Source of the DNA: Hyphomicrobiales bacterium
Lineage (GTDB): Bacteria > Pseudomonadota > Alphaproteobacteria > Rhizobiales > Rhizobiaceae
Assembly: GCA_900469615.1 (NCBI GenBank)
Contig: UBYA01000008.1
Span: 327,588-391,587, forward strand
Direction of reading: 5' to 3'
DNA: 64,000 bases
The notes under the pieces were generated by a model. It was given only the letters and a program-made list of their open reading frames with translations, made no database searches and was not told the DNA's origin. Within the stretch, counting starts at the first letter, position 1. The number at the start of each line of letters is the position of its first letter. The translations under genes and the position numbers were made by a program. Shown piece after piece: positions 56,914 to 64,000 of the stretch.

Positions 56914-58968
56914 TCAGGAGCTTCCGGATTTCATGATCGTCTCACGCAGGAAGCTGTAGCCGAGTGCCGTGCGCGTCGCGAGCTGCATCGACGCGCCATC
57001 GCCGCCATGCCCGCCCGAAGCGAATTCGTGGAAGAGCGGATGGTGGCCGAGTGCGGTCAGCTGCGCCGCGAACCGCCGGGCGTGCGAGGGATGCACCCGG
57101 TCGTCGTTGCTTGAGCTTTCGATATAGATCGGCGGATAGGCCACCTCGGAAGCCGGCTTGACGTTATGCAGCGGCGAATAACCGAGCAGATAAGCGCGAT
57201 CTGCCGGATCCTCCGGATCGCCGTACTCGTCGATCCAGGCTTTTCCGGCCGGGAAGACATGGAAGCGCGTCATGTCCAGCACCGGCACCTGGCACCAGAT
57301 CGCGCCGAAATCCTGCGGGTAGCGCGTTGCCATGACGCCGGTCAGCAGCCCGCCGTTGCTGCCGCCGTTGGCGGCGATGCGGGATGGTTTCGTATAGCCG
57401 CGGATCACGAGGTCGCGGGCGACGGCCGCGAAATCCGCGAAAGCCCTGTGGCGGCCGCGGCCCTTTGCGGCGCGGTGCCAGTTCGGACCGAATTCACCGC
57501 CGCCGCGAATATAGGCCATCACATAGGCACCGCCTTGCTCCAGCCAGCGGCCGATGACGCCGGAATAATGCGGGCCGAGCGAAACATCGAAGCCGCCGTA
57601 ACCGTACATCAGCACCGGCAGCTCGCCCTTGGTCCAGTCTTTCGGCAGGGCGATATGATAGGGGACTTTCGTGCCGTCCTCGGACGTCGCTTCCAGAAGA
57701 AGGGACGTCATGCCCTCGCTGTCGAAATAGGTGGGCGAACTGGCGACGTGCCTGAGCTCAAGCGCTTCCCGGCGATTGCTAAGCTCAAGCCTGAAACAGG
57801 AGGGAGGCTGCAGAAAGCCCGAGCCATAAATCTGCAGCGTGTCGTCGCCGAGATGCAGGTCCGAATAAAGCGGCTGGACGGACACGGTCTGAACGTCCGC
57901 CGGCAGGGCGATTTCCCGGATGTCGGCATCCGGCGTGGTCAGATCGAGAAGGAAAAGACGCGGCCGCATATTGTCGGACACGACGAAGACGCACCATTCG
58001 CGCATCAGCAGGAATTGCGAAATCGATTGCCGTTCGGCGGGAGAGAACAGGATACGCGCCGTCTCGCCGCCGCCGGGCTCGCGCGGCAAAGGCTGCAAGG
58101 CCAGACTGCCGGCCGGTATCCGTTCATCGGTCTTGGCAAGCCACGCGAGATGGGAATGATTGAACCTGAAATCGATATCCTCGGGCAGATCGATCCTGCG
58201 CAGCGAGCCGTCCCGATCCTCGATGAAGTGGCTGGCGCGGCCGATTTCGTGACCGGCGGTGAAGATCCGGATCGGCCGGGCTGTGCCTTCATTCGCAAGG
58301 CCGGCAAGCGCCGGATCGAAGATCGAACAGGCGCCGTAGATATCGCTGTCGGCAGCGGCATAGAGAACCGGCGCATCGGCAGGCGCCTGTCCACGTTTCA
58401 GGCGGCGGCCGACGCGTGGCCAGCCGGAGCGCGTCGAGGATTCGCGGTCGATCGAGCCGAAATAGGCAATCTCGTCGCGGCTTAGCCATGTCGCATGACA
58501 GCGCACGGCCGGCGTGTCGAACCCGCCCTCCACAATGCTCTTCGCCTCGCAATCGAATTCGACGAGCCGCATCGGATCCGAGCCGCCGTCGGAAAGGCAG
58601 AGCAGCACCCGCGTCGGTTCCCAGGGACAGGTAAGGGCGCCGCGCCAGAGCCACAGCCTGTTCTCCGCGGCGCAAAAGGCGTCGAGATCGAAGATCGGCT
58701 CCCATGGCGCATCGGGCAGCGGAGCGAGATCGGCCGGCAGCCGATACCACCGGCCGAGCGGATGATCGGCGCTGCGGCGGAAATCGAACAGCCAGTTCCC
58801 ACGCCGGGTAGTGGCGATCAGCCGGTCCTCGCGTTCGATCATGTCCTTGATGGCGGTGCGGTCCGCCTCGAATTCAGGCGTCATGAGCAATCGTTCGGAT
58901 TCGGCATCCTTCTCGGCGACGAATTTCAGGGTGAGGGGATCGTCGTCGCGTTCAAGATGGAGATGCAT
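56914..58968 (-). CDS. Prolyl oligopeptidase family serine peptidase (S9A)
   Basis: A 684-aa enzyme with an N-terminal seven-bladed propeller (about 60-430) and a C-terminal alpha/beta-hydrolase domain. Nucleophile Ser537 is in GGSNGGLL, Asp in SSNDDRVHPSHARR and His in SGGHGGDG, all in the expected order. No signal peptide is apparent, so it should be cytoplasmic. It cleaves short peptides after proline or a basic residue; which of the two cannot be told. Confidence 0.92.
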   Translation of the reverse strand: MHLHLERDDDPLTLKFVAEKDAESERLLMTPEFEADRTAIKDMIEREDRLIATTRRGNWLFDFRRSADHPLGRWYRLPADLAPLPDAPWEPIFDLDAFCAAENRLWLWRGALTCPWEPTRVLLCLSDGGSDPMRLVEFDCEAKSIVEGGFDTPAVRCHATWLSRDEIAYFGSIDRESSTRSGWPRVGRRLKRGQAPADAPVLYAAADSDIYGACSIFDPALAGLANEGTARPIRIFTAGHEIGRASHFIEDRDGSLRRIDLPEDIDFRFNHSHLAWLAKTDERIPAGSLALQPLPREPGGGETARILFSPAERQSISQFLLMREWCVFVVSDNMRPRLFLLDLTTPDADIREIALPADVQTVSVQPLYSDLHLGDDTLQIYGSGFLQPPSCFRLELSNRREALELRHVASSPTYFDSEGMTSLLLEATSEDGTKVPYHIALPKDWTKGELPVLMYGYGGFDVSLGPHYSGVIGRWLEQGGAYVMAYIRGGGEFGPNWHRAAKGRGRHRAFADFAAVARDLVIRGYTKPSRIAANGGSNGGLLTGVMATRYPQDFGAIWCQVPVLDMTRFHVFPAGKAWIDEYGDPEDPADRAYLLGYSPLHNVKPASEVAYPPIYIESSSNDDRVHPSHARRFAAQLTALGHHPLFHEFASGGHGGDGASMQLATRTALGYSFLRETIMKSGSS

Positions 58969-59021
58969 GGAAACCCGGGAAGCTGATTAAAGATACGATT
59001 TGGATGTAACCAAATCAAAAT

Positions 59022-59054
59022 AAAGCCGCGGAAGCAACCTCGCTTCCGCGGCTT
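59022..59054 (-). terminator. Terminator of the polysaccharide deacetylase gene
   Basis: The stem AAGCCGCGGAAGC...GCTTCCGCGGCTT is followed on the minus strand by TATTTTGATTTG. Confidence 0.85.
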
Positions 59055-59084
59055 ATCACTGACCAGCGTCCGATACCGGTCGCC

Positions 59085-59975
59085 TTAACGGACCATCTTG
59101 GTATCGGCCTGGGCAACCAGATTGGTCGCCGGCGCCGGCTCGCGCTTGTATTTCAGCGTCACGACCTTGTAGCCCTCTTTCTCCAGGCGGCTGAGGAGAG
59201 TGGGCAGCATCCTGACCGTGCGCTGGTGGATGTCGTGCATCAGGACGATGCCGCGGCCGCGCTGGTGGAGCTGCTTCATGGTGCGGTCCACCACGGAGGC
59301 AGGCGTCGAGGTGAAGTAGTCCTTGCTGTCGATATCGACATCCATGACGATCATGTCGCGGGCGGCGATCGCCGTGCGCAGGCGCTTGGAATCGGCCAGA
59401 TAGGGGAAGCGGAAGAAGGGCACGTCCGTACCGATCGCCTTGGTCACGGCATCCTTGCCGCGGGCGATCTCGGTCATCGCCGCGTCGAAGGTCATCTTGT
59501 CGAGATCGGGATGGCGGAACGTGTGGCTGCCGATCGCGTCGCCATGCGCAAGCACCTCGCGCGCCGTCGCCGGATGGGCCTGCGCCATTTCGCCGACCAT
59601 CATGAAGGCGGCCTTGACGCCGAACCTGTCGAGCGTGGCGAGAATGCGATCCGTCTTGCCGGGTGCGGGACCATCGTCGAAGGTGAGGATCACTTCCTTG
59701 TCGGCGAGCCTGATATCCTTGAGCGAGGCTACTTCAAGCGTTCGGCCGGCGAGATTGTGCGGTCCGTCGGCATCTTCCCGCTCCCGGGTTTCGAGATCGG
59801 CGACGAGCCATTTCTTCGGCTCCATCTCCACAGGGTCGTTGGCCTTCAGCGGCTTGTGACGCGGCTCTTCGGCAGCATAGCTGCTCTTGAGCGATGCTTC
59901 ATTCGCCGGCTTCGTGGCGCATCCTCCCAGAGCCAGGGACACGGCAAGGCCAGCCAGCAAAACACGGTAGTTCAT
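59085..59975 (-). CDS. Polysaccharide deacetylase family lipoprotein (NodB homology domain)
   Basis: A 296-aa predicted lipoprotein: lipobox LALGGC with Cys19, then a NodB homology domain (about 90-290). The domain has motif 1 TFDDGP (98-103) with the two catalytic Asp residues, motif 2 HTFRH with His151 and His155, and the FFRFPY motif 3. Such enzymes remove acetyl or acyl groups from carbohydrates such as peptidoglycan or exopolysaccharide. Lipid anchoring places it on the outer membrane's inner face or the inner membrane's outer face. It is transcribed alone. Confidence 0.92.
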   Translation of the reverse strand: MNYRVLLAGLAVSLALGGCATKPANEASLKSSYAAEEPRHKPLKANDPVEMEPKKWLVADLETREREDADGPHNLAGRTLEVASLKDIRLADKEVILTFDDGPAPGKTDRILATLDRFGVKAAFMMVGEMAQAHPATAREVLAHGDAIGSHTFRHPDLDKMTFDAAMTEIARGKDAVTKAIGTDVPFFRFPYLADSKRLRTAIAARDMIVMDVDIDSKDYFTSTPASVVDRTMKQLHQRGRGIVLMHDIHQRTVRMLPTLLSRLEKEGYKVVTLKYKREPAPATNLVAQADTKMVR

Positions 59976-60081
59976 CAGAATCGCTCAACAATATGTCTAT
60001 GAAAGTTGAGCGTATTTTCTGCAGTTATGGTTAACGATCGGTTAGGATCGGCCCTGAATTCGTTAAGAACTCATTGGGATT

Positions 60082-61971
60082 TCAGCCGGCCATGCCGCTT
60101 TCATATTCCGACGACAGTTCCAGCCATTGCTCTTCGGCGGCCGCGAGCTTTTCGGCGGCATCCGCGCGCTGCTTTGCCTTTTCCGCAGCCTTGGCGGGCG
60201 CCTTTTCGTAAAGGGCGGGGTCCGCAAGTTCCGCATCAAGCGCCTGAATCAGTTTCTCAAGCTTGCCGGTCAAGGATTCGATTTCGTTGATCTTCTTCTT
60301 GAGCGGGGCGAGAGATGCGCGGCGGTCGGCGGCGAGCTTGCGTTGATCCGCCTTGGAAACGGAATCGTCGCCGCCATTCGTCTTGGCCTTGTCATCCCTG
60401 GATTTCGGACTGGCGACGACGAGGTTGCGGTATTCCTCCAGATCGCCGTCGAAGGTTGAGACCGTGCCGTCGCGCACCAGCCAGAGCCGGTCGACGGTGG
60501 CTTCGATCAGGTGGCGGTCGTGCGAAATCAGGATGACGGCGCCCGAATAGTCGTTCAGCGCCTGGATCAGCGCGTTGCGGCTGTCGATATCCAGATGGTT
60601 CGTCGGTTCGTCGAGGATCAGCAGGTTCGGCGCGTCGAAGGCGGCAAGGCCCATCAGCAGGCGAGCCTTCTCGCCGCCGGAGAGATCCTTGACCTGCGTG
60701 TCCATCTTCTCCGTCGCGAGACCCATCTGCGCGACGCGGGCACGCACCTTGGCCTCCGGCGTTTCCGGCATGCGGCGGCGCACATGCTCGACGGCGGTCT
60801 GGTTGGGGATGAGATCGTCCAGCTGATGCTGGGCGAAAAAGCCGATCTTCAGGCTCGGCGCGAGCTTGACGTCACCGCTCTCCGCGCCGAGTCGGCCGGA
60901 AATGAACTTCGCGAAGGTCGATTTGCCGTTGCCGTTCGAGCCGAGCAGGGCGATGCGGTCGTCGGCATCGATACGCAGGTTCAGGCGCTTCAGGACCGGT
61001 TTGCCCGGCTCGTAGCCGACCGCGCCGCCGCTGATCGCGATGATGGGCGAGGCGGGCTGCTTCTCCGGCTCCGGAAAACTGAAGCCCATGACATGGTCTT
61101 CGATGACGGCGGCGACGGTGCCCATCCGTTCCAGCGCCTTGACGCGGGATTGTGCCTGCCGCGCCTTCGACGCCTTGGCCTTGAAGCGGTCGATGAAGCT
61201 CTGCAGATGCTTGCGTGCGGCATCGTTCTTCGCCTTCGCCTTCATCTGAAGTTCGTCGGCTTCCGCCTTCTGCCGCTCGAACTGGTCGTAGGAGCCGCGA
61301 TAGAAGGTGAGCTTCTTCTGGTCGAGATGCACGATGGAATTGACGGCCGTGTTCAGGAGATCGCGGTCGTGCGAGATGATGATGACCGTGTGCGGATAGC
61401 GGCGGATGTAATCCTCCAGCCAGAGCGTGCCTTCGAGGTCGAGATAGTTCGTCGGCTCGTCGAGCAGCAGGAGGTCCGGCTCGGAAAACAATACGGCGGC
61501 AAGGGCGACGCGCATGCGCCATCCGCCGGAGAAGGAGGAGGCCGGGCGCTGCTGCGCCTCATGGTCGAAACCGAGGCCGGCCAGGATGCTGGCGGCGCGC
61601 GCTTCGGCGGAATGCGCGCCGATATCGGCAAGCCGGGTCTGGATATCGGCGATGCGATGCGGATCGGTGGCGGTTTCCGCTTCCTTGAGCAGGGCGGAGC
61701 GTTCCTTGTCTGCCGCCAGCACGATATCGATCAGCGGCTCCTCGGTGCCCGGAGCCTCCTGCGCGACCTGGCCGATACGGGCATTGCGCGGGATCGAGAC
61801 GGAGCCGCTCTCGGCGGCGAGGTCGCCGGTGATGATCCTGAACAGGGTGGATTTGCCCGCGCCGTTCTTGCCGACGAGGCCTGCCTTCGTGCCCGCCGGA
61901 AGCGTCACGTTGGCATGGTCGATGAGAAGACGGCCGGCAATGCGGGCGGAAAGGTCGGAAATCGAAATCAT
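60082..61971 (-). CDS. ABC-F family ATPase (Uup/YheS type)
   Basis: A soluble 629-aa protein with two fused nucleotide-binding domains and no membrane helices. Walker A motifs are GKNGAGKST (about 34-42) and GSNGNGKST (about 345-353), signatures FSGGWRMRV and LSGGEKARL, and Walker B LLLLDEPTNYLD and LLILDEPTNHLD. A linker (about 230-290) rich in Lys and Arg separates them, and a coiled coil ends the protein (545-629). ABC-F proteins act on the ribosome; resistance function is not implied. Confidence 0.93.
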   Translation of the reverse strand: MISISDLSARIAGRLLIDHANVTLPAGTKAGLVGKNGAGKSTLFRIITGDLAAESGSVSIPRNARIGQVAQEAPGTEEPLIDIVLAADKERSALLKEAETATDPHRIADIQTRLADIGAHSAEARAASILAGLGFDHEAQQRPASSFSGGWRMRVALAAVLFSEPDLLLLDEPTNYLDLEGTLWLEDYIRRYPHTVIIISHDRDLLNTAVNSIVHLDQKKLTFYRGSYDQFERQKAEADELQMKAKAKNDAARKHLQSFIDRFKAKASKARQAQSRVKALERMGTVAAVIEDHVMGFSFPEPEKQPASPIIAISGGAVGYEPGKPVLKRLNLRIDADDRIALLGSNGNGKSTFAKFISGRLGAESGDVKLAPSLKIGFFAQHQLDDLIPNQTAVEHVRRRMPETPEAKVRARVAQMGLATEKMDTQVKDLSGGEKARLLMGLAAFDAPNLLILDEPTNHLDIDSRNALIQALNDYSGAVILISHDRHLIEATVDRLWLVRDGTVSTFDGDLEEYRNLVVASPKSRDDKAKTNGGDDSVSKADQRKLAADRRASLAPLKKKINEIESLTGKLEKLIQALDAELADPALYEKAPAKAAEKAKQRADAAEKLAAAEEQWLELSSEYESGMAG

Positions 61972-62020
61972 GGCGCGGTTTTGGCCGAACTCGACGCCGA
62001 AGGCAAGAGCGAGAAGGCGT

Positions 62021-62521
62021 TCAGGCGCCAGCGTTCCGCGAGGATTTGGGAAGGTTGGCGCAGTTGCGCAGCCGCTCGGTCAGCTCGGTCTCATAGAGCA
62101 TGAGGTTGCTGAGAGAGGCGTTCAGGCTATCGAGAGCCGAACCGGCATCGGCTGCCGCTTTCGTCTCGCGGGCGAAACGCTGCTTTTTCATCAGCCCTTT
62201 GGCAAGCTCATCCGCCACTTCGCGCAGCATCTCGGCGGCATCGCCTTCCGATTTGCGCGCAACGAGCCCGCAATGGCTGACAAGGCGATGCTTGAGGCCG
62301 ATCTCGTCGAGCCTGCCCTGCGAGGGAACGGGTCCAAGCGCTTCGATCTCTTCGGCAAGACAGCGGTCTTCGCCATAGAGCGCTTCATGGAAGAGCTGGT
62401 AATTGCGCGGCAGGTTCTTGACTTTCAGCCGCGTCATGAAGCGACCGATGACCTCGAGCTCGGTTTCCGTTTCATCTTCATCGATGGAATAAGCCGAAAC
62501 GCCTTGGTGCAAGTTCTTCAT
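62021..62521 (-). CDS. Orphan module resembling diguanylate cyclase N-terminal regions
   Basis: A 166-aa soluble protein of unknown function. The first half (about 25-115) has LPRNYQLFHEALYG followed by LAEEIEALG and a helix-rich stretch, a pattern like the PxNYxLxYE segment that precedes GGDEF domains in many alphaproteobacterial cyclases. No GGDEF or EAL domain follows; the gene stops at 62021 with 49 bases to the ABC-F gene. The second half is a charged helical segment with probable coiled coil. It could be a remnant or a free-standing regulator. Confidence 0.5.
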   Translation of the reverse strand: MKNLHQGVSAYSIDEDETETELEVIGRFMTRLKVKNLPRNYQLFHEALYGEDRCLAEEIEALGPVPSQGRLDEIGLKHRLVSHCGLVARKSEGDAAEMLREVADELAKGLMKKQRFARETKAAADAGSALDSLNASLSNLMLYETELTERLRNCANLPKSSRNAGA

Positions 62522-62678
62522 GCCTGCTCATGACCGTGATCTGATATATCCTGGCCAGTCTGCAGGCTGCGACATTAAGGGAACATGAACAAAATGGCGG
62601 ATCTACCCCGCAACGCAACAAAATGAGGCATGTGCTCAACGCTTGGGCGAATCCGGAACATGCCGGCTCGCCTCCGGC

Positions 62679-63188
62679 TCACATCCACCTCCGCCCTGCG
62701 CTGCGCAGGAAATCCAAAAGATCCAGGGCGAGCGACGGCTTGCCCATGGATGTCAGGATCGTATGGCACTGCCCGCGATGATGGGCGTGGTGATTGAACA
62801 TATGCGCGACTGCCAGATGAAGAGAGTGAGTGACGGCGCCCGGCCGGAGAACCGAGGTGTAGGTTATGTCGCCGGCAAGGGTTGTTTCATCGAGTGTTTC
62901 GATCCAGTCCGCAATGCGCCGATCCTCGGCCTCTCGCGCCGTCCGGAGTCCTGCGAGATCTTCGTGCAGGACGACGCCGAGTGCCGCGGGTAGGTCGCCG
63001 TTGCCGTTGAAACGGTGCATCCACAGCCGATCCGTCACCAGCAGATGGTTCAGCGTTCCGTGCAGCGAGCCGAAGAAGGCGCCGCGATCTTCATGAAACT
63101 CCGCATCGCTGAGTTGCGCGGCGGCATCATAGACCCGTGCGTTGGCCCAGCGGTTGTAGTCCGCAAGCATTCTGAAGTGTCTGAGCAT
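62679..63188 (-). CDS. DinB family protein
   Basis: A 169-aa four-helix bundle of the DinB/YfiT superfamily, with the metal-binding His residues in [11 protein letters not shown] and [12 protein letters not shown]. The ATG at 63188 has GAGGAAA upstream; a longer in-frame extension lacks homology. The superfamily includes thiol-dependent metal enzymes; the reaction here is unknown. Confidence 0.9.
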   Translation of the reverse strand: MLRHFRMLADYNRWANARVYDAAAQLSDAEFHEDRGAFFGSLHGTLNHLLVTDRLWMHRFNGNGDLPAALGVVLHEDLAGLRTAREAEDRRIADWIETLDETTLAGDITYTSVLRPGAVTHSLHLAVAHMFNHHAHHRGQCHTILTSMGKPSLALDLLDFLRSAGRRWM

Positions 63189-63378
63189 AAGCGTTTCCTC
63201 CCTGATGGCGATGATGTGCCGCCGGCATGATCCCTCAAAGACCGCGCCGCCGCCCCACAGATCGCGAATCGGCCGTCCGGACTGTGACGGCGGCGTGAAA
63301 TTGGGCGATCCCCCTTGTTTTCGGGCTTTGAGGCAGGTAAACACCGCCCACTTTTCTCTGATTACAAGGAATGAGCCC

Positions 63379-63801
63379 ATGGCGATTGAACGTACTTTCT
63401 CGATGATCAAGCCGGACGCGACGAAGCGCAACCTGACCGGCGCCATCACCAAGGTTTTTGAAGACAACGGCCTGCGCGTCATCGCCTCCAAGCGCGTCTG
63501 GATGAGCAAGCGCGAAGCCGAAGGCTTCTACGCCGTTCACAAGGAACGCCCCTTCTTCGGCGAACTCGTTGAAGGCATGACCTCCGGCCCGACGATCGTT
63601 CAGGTTCTGGAAGGTGAAAACGCCATTCTGAAGAACCGCGAAATCATGGGCGCGACCAACCCGGCAAACGCCGATGAAGGCACGATCCGCAAGACCTTCG
63701 CTCTTTCGATCGGCGAGAACTCGGTTCACGGCTCGGACGCTCCGGAAACGGCTGCGGTCGAAATCGCCTACTGGTTCTCCGAAACCGAAATCGTCGGCTG
63801 A
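63379..63801 (+). CDS. ndk: Nucleoside diphosphate kinase
   Basis: Ndk transfers the gamma phosphate between nucleoside tri- and diphosphates through a phosphohistidine. The 140-aa product has [15 protein letters not shown], catalytic His117 in NSVHGSD, and the usual full length. It is divergent from dinB and ends at its own terminator. Confidence 0.97.
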   Translation: MAIERTFSMIKPDATKRNLTGAITKVFEDNGLRVIASKRVWMSKREAEGFYAVHKERPFFGELVEGMTSGPTIVQVLEGENAILKNREIMGATNPANADEGTIRKTFALSIGENSVHGSDAPETAAVEIAYWFSETEIVG

Positions 63802-63846
63802 ATCGGCCTTTCAGCTTCAGCGCTGAACGATTTGAAATGACTCAAT

Positions 63847-63876
63847 AAAAGCCGGGATTTCGATCCCGGCTTTTTT
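63847..63876 (+). terminator. Terminator of ndk
   Basis: The perfect stem AAAAGCCGGGA...TCCCGGCTTTT with a six-T tail lies 46 bases after the stop. Confidence 0.92.
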
Positions 63877-63898
63877 CATGCGGGATGCACTGCACACA

Positions 63899-63944
63899 CC
63901 TTCTCCCTTTGGGGAGAAGGTGCCGACAGGCGGATGAGGGGGCC
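63899..63944. repeat. Rhizobial-type extragenic repeat, first copy
   Basis: CCTTCTCCC...GGGAGAAGG hairpin followed by TGCCGACAGGCGGATGAGGGGG, a motif I know as a very common intergenic repeat in Rhizobium and Agrobacterium (RIME-like). An inverted partial copy lies at the window end. Confidence 0.65.
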
Positions 63945-63979
63945 GCCAAGAGCACGGACATTTCCCCATTCAAATCGGT

Positions 63980-64000
63980 CATCCCCCTCATCCGACCCTT
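63980..64000. repeat. Inverted partial copy of the extragenic repeat
   Basis: CATCCCCCTCATCCG is the reverse complement of the CGGATGAGGGGG part of the copy at 63899-63944; the rest lies past the window. Confidence 0.6.

Noticed and set aside
60082..61971. ABC-F gene as an antibiotic resistance determinant
   Set aside because: The two-domain Uup/YheS type is housekeeping; nothing in the sequence points to a ribosome-protection resistance subgroup.

Overview
The window reads as a continuous stretch of chromosome from a member of the Rhizobiaceae, most likely Rhizobium sensu lato. This is inferred from the high GC content, the psd-pssA and fabD-fabG-acpP-fabF-mltG-yicC-gmk gene orders, the rpsF-rpsR-DUF2232-rplI cluster, and palindromic extragenic repeats of types common in rhizobial genomes. 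I see no prophage, insertion sequence, CRISPR array, tRNA or rRNA. The content is mostly core: envelope biogenesis, fatty acid synthesis, translation, DNA replication and repair, and amino acid and purine metabolism, with a few accessory transport, peptidase and hypothetical genes.

Layout. 1-6 kb: the end of an SOS-response peptidase (YedK/HMCES), a 46-residue small protein, the psd-pssA phosphatidylethanolamine pathway, a secreted class A acid phosphatase and an Atm1-type ABC exporter. 6-16 kb: a modular LysM envelope protein, a LOG-family hydrolase, RarD, citramalate synthase, a chain of overlapping genes (DUF559 endonuclease, two GFA proteins, prolyl aminopeptidase) and cysS. 16-24 kb: an SDR, purF, cvpA, radA, a LysE exporter, alr and dnaB. 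24-27.5 kb: a MarR-MFS-HlyD efflux operon. 27.6-30 kb: the S6/S18/L9 ribosomal operon with a predicted upstream promoter and long leader. 30-33.7 kb: a histidine phosphatase, an unusual secreted ClpP-fold/SH3/SPOR protein and a Tas-like aldo/keto reductase. 33.9-40.6 kb: type II fatty acid synthesis with mltG, yicC and gmk. 40.6-49.2 kb: lptF-lptG-lptD-surA-pdxA-rsmA, coupled by overlaps or abutting codons, plus an unusual PAP2 phosphatase. 49.3-52 kb: pepA-holC and grpB. 52-57 kb: a sugar dehydrogenase and a TRAP transporter whose binding protein converges on its permeases. 57-64 kb: an S9 oligopeptidase, a lipoprotein polysaccharide deacetylase, an ABC-F ATPase, an orphan module resembling diguanylate cyclase N-terminal regions, DinB and ndk, then repeats.

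How the genes fit together. Several clusters serve the envelope: psd/pssA make phosphatidylethanolamine; fabD/G/F and acpP supply acyl chains for phospholipid and lipid A; LptF/G/D and SurA export and assemble LPS; MltG, Alr, the LysM protein and the deacetylase act on or near the peptidoglycan. No clearly new multi-gene system is evident. The most interesting signals are the ClpP-like/SH3/SPOR protein, the LysM protein with internally duplicated modules, two palindromic repeat composites that carry the stop codon of the gene they follow, the inverted repeats around a DUF559 gene, the orphan sensory-type module, and the PAP2 protein with a substituted active-site motif.
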